This document shows positions 24,846 to 36,564 of a stretch of 64,000 bases of DNA, in pieces; within the stretch, counting starts at the first letter, position 1, and every line of letters begins with the position of its first letter. This DNA is from Miscanthus floridulus (Eukaryota > Streptophyta > Magnoliopsida > Poales > Poaceae): NCBI RefSeq assembly GCF_019320115.1, contig NC_089584.1, positions 57,904,852 through 57,968,851 on the forward strand, in the 5' to 3' direction. The translations under genes were made by a program, and so were the position numbers. The notes below the pieces were generated by a model. That model worked only from the letters and a program-made list of their open reading frames with translations. It did not search any database and was not told the origin of the DNA.

Positions 24846-26326
24846 TGTTGATGGTAGTTAACAACCATTATAAACCGTCAATATAACATGTATAAGGGCA
24901 TAAATATAATCAACAACGAAAGTCTAGGGGTTTCAACTAACAAATTCTATGAGTTTTGGTGAATCTGTATTTTCTTCAGGGTTTATCTAGAAAACCGTCA
25001 AGGCGGACCTACATGTCAGATTTAATCGCGTTTATCCATAGCAAAACAGACACCAGAAGACTCTAGAAGACTCGAGAGGACTCCACGCCGAGGCAGAGAG
25101 GTAGAGACTGCCAGGTGAGGCCAACCGGCCCCACCTACAGGCCGCCCATCACCCTACGACCACATGTTAGCCTCTCCTTTGAATGTTGGTTCTCCACCGC
25201 CTCCTAGGTTGCATCTACACCATCCTTTAAGTTGGTTTGATCCAAGGGCTCACGTTGCACGCTCCGGCCTATATATATCAGCCCCTGCCACACCCCAGCC
25301 ATAACACCAGTCATCAAGTCATTTGAGAAGATAGAAACCCTAATCATTCATAGAGCTCCACCATATTTTAGGGCATAGCTAGTTAGGCTAGGTCTAGAGG
25401 GAGGCAAGCAGGCTTCGCTTGGATTCCCGATCATGTCAAGAGCGTGGTTTGGTATAATCTTTGTACCCCCTCTCTTTTGTACCTCCATTATTTTTATATG
25501 CTAGTTATAATTGTTATGACAATATTAGTATTCATCTTATTCATGTTCTTTGTTATAATGTTCATCGTCTACTTTGATTATATGCTTAGTATAGTTAGAT
25601 TATCATCATGTTCATGCATAAGTTCGTATAGTGCTCACTCTAAGGTACCAAGGGTGAGTGGTCAACATTGTGTAAGCATGGTGCTTATATGTTATTTACC
25701 TATGAATACACACTATATTCTAGGTCATGTGGTAGATCATGGATGTGACACTCCCGTTGAGTCCTTTATAGTCCACTCCCCAAATATAGGCGCATGTTGG
25801 GTCCGGTTATGAAGGAAGAACAAGCTCTGTTCTTAATCTTCCTTAGTAATATCCCATATGTGTAGATATGAAGATGATCTTAGCAATGACTATTATGTAT
25901 AATTGCACTAATCAATGTATGCTTTGACTTGTAATTAAGAGTAACTTAGGAATTATTCCTCTAATATTCTACCTGACCATGCTAATGTCATAGAAAGGAG
26001 TACTCTGAGTGATTTATCATTATTATTAGTTCATACTTATCATATATCTTATCCTATGACTTACCCCTGTTATGAGTAGAATATTAGTAATGATTTACTT
26101 CTCCATCAATCGTATAAGTTATCAACACATGTCCATGCTAGACCATCCCTGTGGTAAAAATATAAATAACGATACCTAGAATACTCCCGAATGAAGTGCT
26201 ACAATGGTATAATTATCTATACGCTTGCAAATCCTTTTTATTCATATATTTATATATTCTTCCTAGTCACATAAATTAATAAAGTACTTAGTATTATTCT
26301 AGTAGTAATGCTATGTAGTACCAACA
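24846..26326 (+). mobile_element. Athila-like LTR (unit 2)
   Basis: 1,481 bp, starting TGTTGATGG and ending CCAACA, colinear with 9559-11029 and differing by scattered substitutions and small indels. A TATA box is at 25270-25277 and the degenerate primer site follows at 26335-26353. Confidence 0.8.
25270..25277 (+). promoter_or_regulatory. Putative LTR TATA box
   Basis: TATATATA at the position equivalent to 9973 in the unit 1 LTR, in the same local context (GCC before, TCAGCCCC after). Confidence 0.45.
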
Positions 26327-26334
26327 AGCATCTC

Positions 26335-26353
26335 TGGCATCATCACTAGGGAT
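26335..26353 (+). other. Degenerate tRNA-Asp primer-binding site (unit 2)
   Basis: TGGCATCATCACTAGGGAT, identical to 11038-11056. The eight transitions relative to the canonical site were therefore fixed before the block was duplicated. Confidence 0.65.
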
Positions 26354-26437
26354 GACTACCTAGTAAAGTAATATTAGGAGATATAGGTTTATAATAGGTG
26401 GCTACAAAACAAGTGATAAGTTAATAAATACCAACAA

Positions 26438-27498
26438 CGATGGCTTGACTTTGACTCTCAGAGACTTCATCGTCGACTACGTCCACTTCGAGGGAGATGG
26501 GGGAGCTAGCAACTCATCTTCACCGAGCTCATCTACCTCAGCGCCTATCAGCTCTAGTGAGTCCTCCACTGCCTACACCACCAGTGAGTCCTCCACCACT
26601 TACACCACTGTCTATGCTCCGCTCTCCTACACCAGCTCAGCATTGGTGCCCACACATTTGAGATTGGCACTAGTAGCTTTGGTCCATGATGAGCAGCGCA
26701 TGGTGGAGTTCGCCACTCTGTTGTCCGACGACGAGGATCGCATCGATGCCTACCATGACGACAAGCCTCAATGCTGTCGCACCTTGGACAACATCTTCAG
26801 TGATCAGCCCATCCCTAGACTTGCGATGCACGACTTTGAGGCGGAGCTACACCTAGCATATGAGGACGACTAGCCTCGCTCCTTCACTGAGGTAGAGGGA
26901 GATGTGGCATGGCGCATCGCAATACAGCAGGAGATGGACGCGGTCAAGCGGAACTGGATGTGGGAGCCAGTAGATCTTTCTGTCAGCCACTGTGCCATCA
27001 CCCTCAAATGGGTCTATAAGCTCAAGAAGGATGAGGCTGGGGCAATGATCAAGCACAAGGCGCATCTGGTGGCGAGCAGGTTCGTTCAGCAGGAGGGAGT
27101 CGACTTCAACGATGCCTCCATGCCCGTTGCACGGATGGAGTCCATTCACCTCCTCCTCGCGCTAGCAGCCCAGGAGGGTTGGTGTTACACCACATGGACG
27201 TCAAGTTCGTCTTCCTCAATGGTGACCTAAAGGAGGTCTACGTCCACCAGCCACCAAGATTCCTCATCCCCGGCAAGGAGAACAAGGTTCTTCGCTTGCA
27301 CAAGGCCCTCTATGGCTTGCGGCACGTGCCCCGAGCTTGGAATGCCAAGCTAGACTCCACCCTCAATCAAATGGGGTTCCAGCAGAGTCCTCACAAGGCT
27401 ACAGTCTATCGGTCGAGCAAGGGAGGCAATGCCCTGTTGGTAGGCATTTACGTTGATGACTTGGTGATCACCAGCACCAAAGAGGCCGAGGTGGAGGC
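26438..27498 (+). pseudogene. Ty1-copia pol fragment: linker and RT including YVDD (unit 2)
   Basis: Same fragment as 11139-12115 but extending further, through IYVDDLVITSTKEAEVEA at about 27448-27498. The catalytic YVDD motif is therefore intact here. A TAG near 26871 separates the linker from RT, and a frameshift near 27180 (GWCYTT against GWCVHHMDV) breaks RT. At 27498 it is interrupted by a solo LTR and resumes at 28999. Confidence 0.87.
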
Positions 27499-28998
27499 TG
27501 TTGACGGTCACTAACACCTGTTTTGACCATCAACAGTCCACCCAAAAGCATGGCAAAGTGAGGTAAATCATCATCACATGTGAAGAATTTTGTTTATAAT
27601 TCACCTAGTTCCACTTGTGCTTGTAGAATTATTTGTATGCAGCAAATATAGCAAAATTTGGCCAAAATGGTGACAAACATGGACCAAAGAAGCAAGTGGA
27701 CGTGACAGGAGGCTGATGGACCACTTGGCAGCACCATCCGACCCCACAAGGGCACCACCCGGCCCCCAAGTGGCCCTACCATGTCATCGATCCGTGGGAG
27801 CTGCTCCTAAGCCAATCACAAGCTTCCATTCAAGTCGGTTTGATCAACAGACAAGATTTGATGCCGGTGGATACATGGGCCCATTGTCATAGACTTGGGA
27901 GCTCTCCACTGACTTACCTGCCATGTTTCACCATGTGCTAGCTTCACAAGGGCCGGTCGGTGCCCCCTTGCGCCACCTAGCGCCCTAGGTCCTCCACTGA
28001 CCTTGCCACTACCTTCAAATACCCTTCCCTCACTATACACTATAAATAGTGGGTGTGGAGCTCAGTGGAGAAGTGCCCCCATTCAATTCTAAGCTCTCCA
28101 AACTTCTCTTAGCTTTCTAGCTTAGGATAGCTATAGAGTAGTAGTCTAGTAGTGGAGTAGAGCAAGAGTAGAGCTGCTCTTGGAGTCTAGAAGAGTCTTC
28201 TAGGTCTGGTATAGCTCCTTTGTAATTCTTTCATTTTAGCATTTACTTTATTTAGTATTTATTTAAGGACCTTATTCTAGTATTATTGCTTTGCTTTGCT
28301 TTGCTTTGCTTTACTTTAAGTACTTAGCCATTAGTGTTCATCATTAGTGAGCTTAGGTGCTTGTTGTTTGCATTAGTAGCATAGGTTATCTAATAATTAG
28401 TAGTCTTTTGTTAGTACCGGTTTCACCGTCTGGTTAGGGTGCTTTGATCTCATTTCATCAAATCTCAAATCAAAGTAGTAAGCCTATAGATTAAGCGTGG
28501 TTCTTAGGTTATAGATTACATGTGGATACGACTAGGCCTCCAAATAGATTGTGGTAGGTGGCAAGTGGTGACAGCCTTGTCCATCCTCTGTATTCCACAA
28601 TGATAGGTCTAGTTGTTAAATCGTAGGGCTCGTGGTGGACCTTATCTATTTAACACTCCTAGTTGGTAGGCGAGTTGTGCCCCGACGTACTATAGTATTT
28701 CTCCTAGTCATTTGTTTACCTCAGTTACTAGGATAAAATGCTCGCTCTCCCACCTAGGTATCTCTAGGTAAGCTTGTTAGTAGTAGTTAGTTTAGGTAGT
28801 TCACATTCACCATTCACTATCGTTCACCTACCTAGGATCAACCTTAGCCTTGCCTTAGCAAATCCTAGTCCAATTATAAATTCTAGCCTTTCTGTGGGAA
28901 AAATATAAATTCGACACTCAGTACTCATCGAGCGAAGTGTTACGCGATAGTTCTGTGCGCTTGCGGAATCCTCCAATAGTCAATAAGAAATATCAACA
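27499..28998 (+). mobile_element. Complete solo LTR with 5-bp target duplication, inside copia RT
   Basis: 1,500 bp bounded by TGTTGACGG and TATCAACA, with GAGGC on both sides (27494-27498 and 28999-29003). When it is removed, the copia reading frame joins precisely (EAEVEA then FKEEM), which proves that it is an insertion. A TATAAATA box lies at 28041-28048. A short CTTTG tandem tract is near 28290-28310. The 3' part resembles the Athila-like LTR ends elsewhere in the window, so it is probably a Ty3 LTR. It is the only trace of its element and arose by LTR-LTR recombination (inference). Confidence 0.9.
28041..28048 (+). promoter_or_regulatory. Putative TATA box of the solo LTR
   Basis: TATAAATA in a GC-poor context, about 540 bp into the LTR; also present at 12169-12176 in the truncated copy. 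Confidence 0.5.
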
Positions 28999-29003
28999 GA
29001 GGC

Positions 29004-29925
29004 GTTCAAGGAAGAGATGAATGGCACTTTCCAGATGAGCAACTTGGGCCTTCTCTCCTTCTACCTAGGGATCATGGTCCACCAGGATAGCTCTAGCATC
29101 TCCATTCGCTAGACCGCCTACACCAAGTGCATCGTCGAGTTGGGTAGGCTCACCAGCTGCAACCCAGCCCACACTCCCATGGAGGAGAGGCTAAAGCTGA
29201 ACTGCGACAACATGGCGAAGGAGGTCAACACCACGCAGTGCTGACACATTGTGGGCAGTCTTTGCTACCTCGTCCACACGCGGTCGGACCTAGCGTTCGT
29301 CGTTGGCTACATCAATCGGTTCATGCAGGAACCTACGATGGAGCATCTACAGGTTGTCAAGAGGATTCTCCGCTACATCGAGGGCACCTCCAACTATGAC
29401 TTGCACTACCTAAAGTGCCCTAGCATGGAACACTTCATCGGGTACAGTGACAGCAACCTCGCCAGTGACATCGACACAAGCAAGAGCACCAGTGGGACGC
29501 TGTTCTTCCTCGACAAGTGTCTAATCAGCTGGTAGTTGGTCAAGCAGCAAGTGGTGGCTTTGTATAGTTGCGAGATGGAGTACATCGCTACCATAACCGC
29601 TTTGACTCAAGCTCTTTGGTTGGCTCGACTGCTGAGCGATCTCTTGGGCAGAGACATAGAAGTAGTGGAGCTTAGGGTGGACAGCAAGTCCGCCTTGGCC
29701 TTGGCGAAGAACCATGTCTTCCATGAGCGTAGCAAGCATATCCACATTAAGTACCAATTTATTAGGAGCTGCTTGGATGAGGGGAGCATCAAGGCTGGCT
29801 ACATCAACACCTAGGACCAACTCACTGACTTCCTCACCAAGTCCCTTGGGTGGGTCAAGTTCCAGGACCTTCGCGCCTGGATTGGGATGGTTCAAATTCC
29901 CAAGAAGGGGCCACACAAGACTTAG
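29004..29925 (+). pseudogene. Ty1-copia C-terminal RT and RNase H (unit 2)
   Basis: Continuation of the copia pol. It covers the RT end (FYLGIMVHQD near 29065), HIVGSLCYLVHTRSDLAF near 29245, and RNase H with [18 protein letters not shown] near 29440, SALALAKN near 29690 and KAGYINT near 29790. It ends at a TAG at 29923-29925 and a polypurine tract. In-frame stops at about 29111, 29242, 29534 and 29812 inactivate it. It lacks the ~110-bp deletion of the unit 1 copy. Confidence 0.87.
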
Positions 29926-29933
29926 GGGGAGAA

Positions 29934-30174
29934 TGAAAGCATAAGTCTTGTTATTATCTATCTAGGATGCTTACCATAGGAGTAGTTGGCGCATATGTTA
30001 GCACCCTTATCATCTATCTTATCCTAGTTTGGCATCTACTTTAGTAGTTGGAATATGGTGTAGCTTTCTTAAGTTGCAAGCATGCTGCTCTATATGTATC
30101 CTCAACCTAGCATGGTTTGTGGCAAGGCTAATGAAATGGAAATCTAGCCCCAAACCTATGTTTTCTCTCCAACA
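29934..30174 (+). mobile_element. Probable copia 3' LTR (unit 2)
   Basis: Colinear with 13959-14199. Starts TGAAAGC after the polypurine tract and is read as ending CCAACA. No 5' partner is present. Confidence 0.5.
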
Positions 30175-30877
30175 TGTCAGGACTCAGGGACTCAGGTGTC
30201 GGTCAGGCCTTCGGCCAGTGGGAAGGCGGTCCTCGGGGCTCACTGCGGGAATCACTTGGTCTGTTGGGCCACATCCACCGTCATAGCTGTTTAGCCACAT
30301 GGTCACGCACTCATCGAACCGTTGTTAGGGTGCACGAGTAGGGTGGGGCTCCACCATGTTGCCATCAAGGTGCTTAGGCAAGCCGCTGCCTCGCTGTCCA
30401 AGGGGCGCCCAATCATCCATTTGCTCGAGCAAGTACCATCCAAGCCATCAGCGACCAAGGCCCAGATCTGGCCGATAATACCTCCTCCTACCTCAATCTA
30501 CTCTGTACCAGTCTAGCCACCACAAATGAAGGTGTAGGGTTTGGAGGAGGGAGAACGACACATCTTCCTACCTCGATCTACGCTACGGTGGGTGGAGGTG
30601 GGGCAACCGCATGGGCGGAGGGTGAGATGTGAGAGCGTAGGGCCCATCTATCGGCGCCGTTCGCTAGAGCGGGAGGGATGATGAGGGCATGACACCTATG
30701 GATATGCTTAAAGACAAGGTGAGCCCGTTCCTATGTTTGCATAATGATAAATCTAAGAATTGGTTGCTACCTAATAGTGGTATTTCAAATATTCTCATGA
30801 ACTATGGTGATGATGATAGAGATTGGATATACCATGAATAGGACCAAGCTCAAAGTGCAAGTCCATCAAAGTTGAAC
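30175..30877. repeat. Unassigned block shared by both units (unit 2)
   Basis: Copy of 14200-14914. Similarity to unit 1 ends at about 30877, after GTGCAAGTCCATCAAA, which marks the right edge of the duplicated block. I recognise no gene in it. Confidence 0.6.
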
Positions 30878-32065
30878 ATTCGGTTCGCTGGCAGCATGAC
30901 ACTACCTCATTGGAAGGGACATAACTCCTTCATCTGAAGTGAGTTTGAGGTCCATGAGCACTTGATGGAAAGCTTGTTTCATAAGCTGTCAAATAGATCT
31001 GGTTTGACCGCAAGATCACGTCAGCAAGGCCTCCAAACTATCACAACAATTTGCCATTGTTTTTGCCGAAAGCTGTATTGTCGCCGTGGGCTTGATATTC
31101 ACCCTTGGGACCCTGGCCCAAGTTGGAGCACGCCCCAAGGAGATGGAGAAGACCTCATAAATGCCCAAGGACGTCCTCCACCTTGGCCACATCCTTAGAA
31201 GGCAAGCAAGGGTGTCTAATCCAAGTTGGAGGCCCAATCCATGTCAAGTTCAAGTCCATCTCGGGTTTCAGGAGCAATTTGTAATAAAACGGACGCCCAG
31301 GTCACATGTGGACTCCATTTTCGACGATCCTCATATGGATGGAAAGATAATTTGATAAGGCAACCAACAGAAGTGGTTCCACATCAAAATTTCTTCAAAA
31401 TCAATGGCAATCATCGAAGCAAGTTGCCATCTTTTGGGCCGTTTGGGCCTTGTAACGTGTCGGGACTCTTTAGGGACGCGAATTGGGGTCCTTGGATGCC
31501 CCTTAGGCTATATAATCAGTAGCCGTCGACTATGTTAGGGTTAGGGTTTTGCTTTAGATCAATCTATCTTTGAACAGTCGCCGTTATCGGTTTGTGAAAC
31601 CCCACATTGAGATTTTAATCATACATCCATAAATTGTCACTTTACTTGAGTTACATTTTATCTTGTTCTTGCTTGTGTTCTTTGATTTGCAGCAAGGATT
31701 ATCCTTCTTGGTGAGATCAACTGGATTGTGACATGGTTGATAACCAGAGGAGACGTGGTGCTAAGGTTGCAAGGTTCAGGTCTTTGTGATATAAAGCCGG
31801 ATCGATGTGTCGCTTTCCACCCAAATCATTAGTTACCTTGAACCTGACGAAAGATCGAGAACCCTGTCCCCATCAAGGGGGGCACAAGGGAGGGCACACA
31901 GAAGCTAGGAGGCACGTTGATGTGGTTGTTGGCATCTCCTATTTTCTCTTTTTAGGAGTAAAGATTATTCCTGGCTACCGCTTTCTCTTGAGATAAAATA
32001 AATAATGATACCCTAGAATACTCTTGGGTGAAGTGTTGTAATGGTATATTCTGTGCGCTTGGGGA
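30878..32065 (+). mobile_element. Athila-like LTR, probably partial
   Basis: About 1.2 kb without genes. The last part (CCTAGAATACTCTTGGGTGA near 32010, then TGTGCGCTTGG) matches the 3' portion of the Athila-like LTRs at 10880 and 26170. The middle has an ACTATGTTAGGGTTAGGG block at 31528-31545 and a possible TATATAA promoter at about 31510. Borders are not resolved. Confidence 0.5.
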
Positions 32066-33770
32066 ATTCTCTACTTATGCGCTTGCCGAAGTGGTCCATC
32101 CTCGAGCTATCTTTTTGTTGCTCGGAGCATAGGGATGGCGGCTTGGCTTGGGCGTGTCACCTTGCCTCGATGGTGCCCCGCACGTCCCAGTCTTCTCTGA
32201 TCCAGTCATGTCGAGGATAGGCTCCTCTCAACCTTGGTGTGTTGGAGTTGTTCATGGAACTGCCACCGCTACTGCTACTTCGAGGGGCATATGTATCCAA
32301 ACCATCCACGTCGAATGTCAACGTCAGCTGGGACTACCTTAAGGTAGCATTTTGGTGATGGGACACTAAGCTCTTTGCCTCTTATTCGAGAGCGAAGTGG
32401 AGGAAGCGTTGGGCCTCTCGGAGCTTTTTTGTTAGTCTTTGCGTCTAGCGTGTCGGAGATATTGCCCTAGAGACAGGTGGTGGCTACCATGTTGTATGCC
32501 ACTTGGGGGAGACGCAATAGACCCTAGAGCCCCCATGTGGTTGTTGACCTCACGCTGGTTGTCATGCGAGCGCTCATCTCCTCCTTCCATCTTTCAAGCT
32601 CAGCTCGCTCAGCTTCTAGGTCGATCTACCAGGCCTTGAGGCGCTTAGACTTCTCCCAGAGGTAGGTGACATGGCTGGTTGGACTTAGATCTAGGGCCAT
32701 GACCTCAACGTCATCGTCGGCAACTTTATCCTAATGGAGGTGGAAGCTCATGTGCCAAGCCGAGGAGTAGTCGTCTACCTTGTCGAAGTCGTACTCTAGG
32801 TCAACCCCCGAGAGTATCTTGAGAAAGGTGCATAGTGAGGGGACATCAGTCATCGCGTCACCCAAGAGGATGACACTGTGCAGCGCCTCTTGGCTCATGA
32901 GGTGTTCTAGTTTGAGCTGGGACACCGTTGCGGCGTTTTATATCCCATACGGGAGGTACGAGAGGATGTGCCAAAAGCAGTGGGCTGGTGGGAGCTCCTC
33001 TACAGTGACAATTTGATGATGGACATTTGCTAGTGTGTAGAACATGTAGTGATGCTTCGACACGGTGGGGTTTAGGCCCAAACTGAGGTGGACTGATGGG
33101 ACAGCACCTCTAGGTCAGCGTGTAGGAGGCCAGCAGAAGGGAACGAATCTAGGGACTTGTCCTCCGATGAGGTCTCCTCAAAGATATAGAGTTTGCCACT
33201 GTGGCTAGCGACGTAGTCCAGGCTCCCGAAGCTGAAAGCATGGCTAGGGCAAAGGCGCAACTAGCGAAGATGATCCCGCTGGAGAAGCGCACGTCGCCTT
33301 CAGGCGTGACACCTCAGGCTCTGGCGAGAGGTTGGTGGTTTGGGCCACTGAAGAGTAGTGATCACACACGATGCGTTCCTCTACATGGCGTGCTAGCTGT
33401 CATGGGTTCGTAACCATGGCAAGCATCGTGTTGTTCGTTGGGGGTCGATGTGTACACCTCTGGTGGCTTCAGCACTCAAAACACTCAGGGACACGGATAA
33501 TTTATCCTTGTTCAGGCTCCTAAGCTTTGCTTCTAGTAGTATGGTGTTCTTTGTGTTAGAAATGCACAAACGAGAGTTCTTACAATGGAGGAATCGAGAA
33601 GGAGAGTGGTAGGGATAGCATGGTGCTCTTCTAGGGTTCTCGGTGAGATAATCTGATCAACTGGTCTCGATCCGATCGTCCCCCTCTATGGGAGCCCATG
33701 CCTCCCCCTATATCCTGAGGGCATGGGGTACAAAGTGGGTGGTTCTTAACCTAGGGCTTCTTTCCTTGGA
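32066..33770. other. Decayed retrotransposon-like sequence, no gene supported
   Basis: About 1.7 kb of GC-rich, stop-riddled sequence. The block at 33490-33560 (AATTTATCCTTGTTCAGGCT and following) resembles the reverse complement of LTRs of large Tat-type Ty3 elements of grasses, so an antisense 5' end of such an element is plausible. No domain could be read on either strand. Confidence 0.3.
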
Positions 33771-33773
33771 CTT

Positions 33774-33963
33774 CAGTCTTTGTCGTCTTGGCACCGTCTC
33801 AATCCTTCCTTGTCTTCTAGCTAGGGGCCAACAAAACTGCAAACCCTCCCTAACACTCCTGCTGCAACCAGTCTTTGTCGTCTTGGCACTGTCTCAGTCC
33901 TTCCTTGTCTTCTAGCTGGGGGCCAACAAAACTGCAAACACTCCCTGACACTCCTGCTGCAAC
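33774..33963. repeat. Tandem duplication, 2 x 95 bp
   Basis: Two adjacent units (33774-33868 and 33869-33963), both beginning CAGTCTTTGTCGTCTTGGCA and differing at only a few positions. Confidence 0.9.
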
Positions 33964-33980
33964 CTAGTCCTAACCGTTAG

Positions 33981-34378
33981 GTGATGTCTGCCGCAATGGT
34001 GCCTTCCTCGGGTGAGCCTTCTCCTAGCTTCTTTGACACGCTAGGCTCCTCCTTTCACCTAGAGGGGCTAACAGGCAAGCCCAAAGCCCTCCCCATCATG
34101 GGCTTCGATGCCCCAAGCGTGACCCTACCGAGTGAGTGGTCGACAGCGTCTCATGGCTTATAGCATGGGATGGAGGTAGGTGCTATCTACCGCAACGGTG
34201 CCTTCCTCAGGTGAGCCTTCTCCTAGCTTCTTTGACACCCTAGGCTCCTGCTTTCACCTAGAGGGGCTGACAGGCGGGCCCGGAGCTCTCCCCATTGTGG
34301 GCTTCAATGCCCCAAGTGTGACCCTATCGAGCGAGTGGCCGACAGCGCCTTGCGGCTATGGAATAGGATGGAGGTGTA
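33981..34378. repeat. Tandem duplication, 2 x ~199 bp
   Basis: Two units offset by 199 bp, each containing GGTGCCTTCCTC and GAGCCTTCTCCTAGCTTC. Both show an open frame with a shared PSSGEPSPSFFDTLGS motif. The offset is not a multiple of three, so this is DNA-level duplication and not a repeat protein. Confidence 0.85.
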
Positions 34379-34411
34379 CTGCTTCTGTGCCTATCAGGTT
34401 CTGAGCGGCTG

Positions 34412-35454
34412 TGTAACACCCTGCATCCAAAATCTGCTTATATTGCCTAGCTCCGCACGTGGAACGGGCCTGCACGCCCGTAGCACCTCTATTGCACTTT
34501 CTTCCTCACTTCATTTAAAAGGGTTAATCTAGAGGTGCTACGTTTGAAACAAACGTCATCCTCCTAAACTTCCAAGGTGGTACTAAACCCACCAACCACA
34601 ACCACTCATGAGCCACTTGGGCCATATGGGCCAACTTCGCAACTACTATAGGCTACTAATGGGCTAGGGTGTTACATTCAACCAACCCCCCTTAAGGGTT
34701 GTGCCCTCGGTAGCTCACTACATATATGTGGCAGAAGTCCAGGATCACCCCTTGGTGCACCCCTCCACGGTAAGGATTGATGCTTCGAATACCATCTATA
34801 ACACCCCGAGTCCAAAATCTGCTTATATGACATAGCTCCGCACGTGGAACGGGCCTGCATACGCTTAGCACCTCTCTTACACTTTCTTCCTCACTTCATT
34901 TAAATGGGTTAATCCATAGGTGCTACATTTGGAACAAACATCACCCTCCTAAACTTTCAAGGTGGTACTAAAACCACCAACCACTACCACTCATGAGTCA
35001 CTTGGGCCATATGGATCAACTTCACAATACTACAGGCTACTAATGGGTTGGGGTGTTACATTCAACCCCCCCTAAGGGCTACGCCCTCTGCAGCTCACCA
35101 CATATATGTGGCAAATGTCTAGGATCACCCCTTGGTACACCCTTCCATGGTAAGGATTGATGCTCCAAATACCATCCGTAACACCCTGCATCCAAAATAT
35201 GCTTATATGGCCCAGCTCCGCACGTGGAATGGGCTTGTATACGCGTAGCACATCTCTCACACTTTTGTCCTTGTTTCGCGTAAAATGGCTAACCCGAAGG
35301 TGCTACGTTTGGAACAAGGATTATAAGCTGACCCTTACCCTACTAAACTTCAACGGTAATACTAAACCCACCAACAACAACCACATATGAGCCACTTGGG
35401 CTACATGGGCAACTTCACAACTACTACAGGCTATTAATGAGCTGGGATGTTACA
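34412..35454 (-). mobile_element. Tandem TRIM: three LTRs and two minimal internal domains
   Basis: Three copies of a ~265-bp LTR (34412-34676, 34797-35060, 35177-35454) are separated by noncoding internal segments of 120 and 116 bp. The LTR ends are complementary: TGTAACACC(C) and GGGTGTTACA. On the minus strand each internal segment begins GATGGTATTCGAAGC, close to an initiator-tRNA-Met primer site, and ends in a purine-rich tract (AAGGGGGGTTGGTTGAA) just before the next LTR. Flanks are GGCTG (34407-34411) and AGCTG (35455-35459), a target duplication with one transition. This is the layout of a terminal-repeat retrotransposon in miniature, extended by one repeat through unequal recombination. 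No coding capacity; it would need proteins from another element. Confidence 0.88.
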
Positions 35455-36528
35455 AGCTGATAGATTCCGGAGCTAGCTCTGACCTTGGCTCGGGACGGTT
35501 GTTGGCCCCGAGCCAAGATTGGGATGGCCACAGGGGCGATGTCTTGGCCAAGGCTCCCCTTAGGCTGGGAATTCCCGTGCCTGGGGCTGAGCCCCCACCC
35601 CTAAGCGATGGCAAGACTCCCTCGAGGACTAACTGCAAGCTGCCAAGCCATCCTTTTCTCGAGCACACCCGATAGGAGGAACTTTTACTATGTTTTTGAG
35701 GCCACGGCCAGTGGATAAGGGAAGGATGGATATATGCGAACAGAGGACGAGAGGAGGCCGTAGTTTTTTTTCATAATATAAGATCGCCACGACAAATAAG
35801 AAATGGTACAGTTGGTTGCGACGGGCTGAAAAATGACCGTGGGAAGTAAATCGAAGTGTCATGAAACCATTATCTGCCCAGGGAACCCAACTCCCTTATA
35901 ATTAGTAGAAATTAATCTGATCCAGTGGCATGTCTTGCTACATGATTGTCAAAATCTCAATTGTCATCCTCTTTTACGACTCTAAGTTCACAATTAGAGA
36001 GTTCCATTCTTTGACTCTAATCAAGAGAATCTACGCTGTAGTTAATCAGGATAACTCTGCATATGTCCCTGGTTAGAAATGAAAAACGAACTGTCACGTT
36101 AGGAAAAGTCGTATCACGGAGCATGTTGTATAAAAGAGGGAAACCCACCACAGCATGCAGTTTCCTGAGACAGGTACGAGCGAGTGGTAAACAGGAATTC
36201 CTGCGAGACGAAATAATCATGCCAAGTTATTGGCCTTCCAATTTATACAATTCTGGAAACAAAAGTATTCAAATTCATAGCGTTATAATGTGAGCACATT
36301 GACGCCACAGAAATTGCAGGTCTGAAGCTACCAGATTATAACCCGTTATTACATTTCTTTCGGCTGGATTTGATACGGTTTACATTTACATACACCTGCG
36401 ATCACATCAATGAGCGCTCTAGCAGAAATCTGGCTGTTGATTACAATGACCACCTCTCAAGTCCCAAATGATAAACAAAGTTCAGTATGCCGCAAAACTG
36501 TATATAACATAAATGCTCTACGTACAAA
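35455..36528. other. Region downstream of the hydroxylase gene, including its 3' UTR
   Basis: No protein-coding gene is supported. The part nearest 36528 should be the 3' UTR of the minus-strand hydroxylase gene; I cannot fix the polyadenylation site. 35460-35690 is GC-rich and of unknown origin. Confidence 0.4.
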
Positions 36529-36564
36529 CTAAATCGTTGCACCTCCAGAACCCCTGAGAAACGC
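36529..36564 (-). CDS. Hydroxylase terminal exon (11 codons and stop)
   Basis: After an 89-bp intron with a T-rich tract and TTTTGCGTAG acceptor, the frame continues [11 protein letters not shown] and ends at TAG (36529-36531). The acceptor is the first good AG after the branch region and keeps phase 0. Too short for ORF prediction; called from splice context. Confidence 0.7.
   Translation of the reverse strand, partial: AFLRGSGGATI

Noticed and set aside
33981..34404. Repeated 60- to 74-codon frames with a PSSGEPSPSFFDTLGS motif, considered as a small repeat gene
   Set aside because: The repeat offset is 199 bp, not a multiple of three, and no start or regulatory context supports a gene.
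34412..35454. The three ~265-bp repeats considered as a CRISPR-like or satellite array
   Set aside because: Long repeats with LTR ends, primer site and purine tract in the spacers and flanking 5-bp duplications identify a tandem TRIM; CRISPR is not expected in a plant nucleus.
34412..35454. Assignment of the TRIM to the Cassandra family (5S RNA-derived LTR)
   Set aside because: I could not find convincing 5S internal promoter boxes in the LTR.
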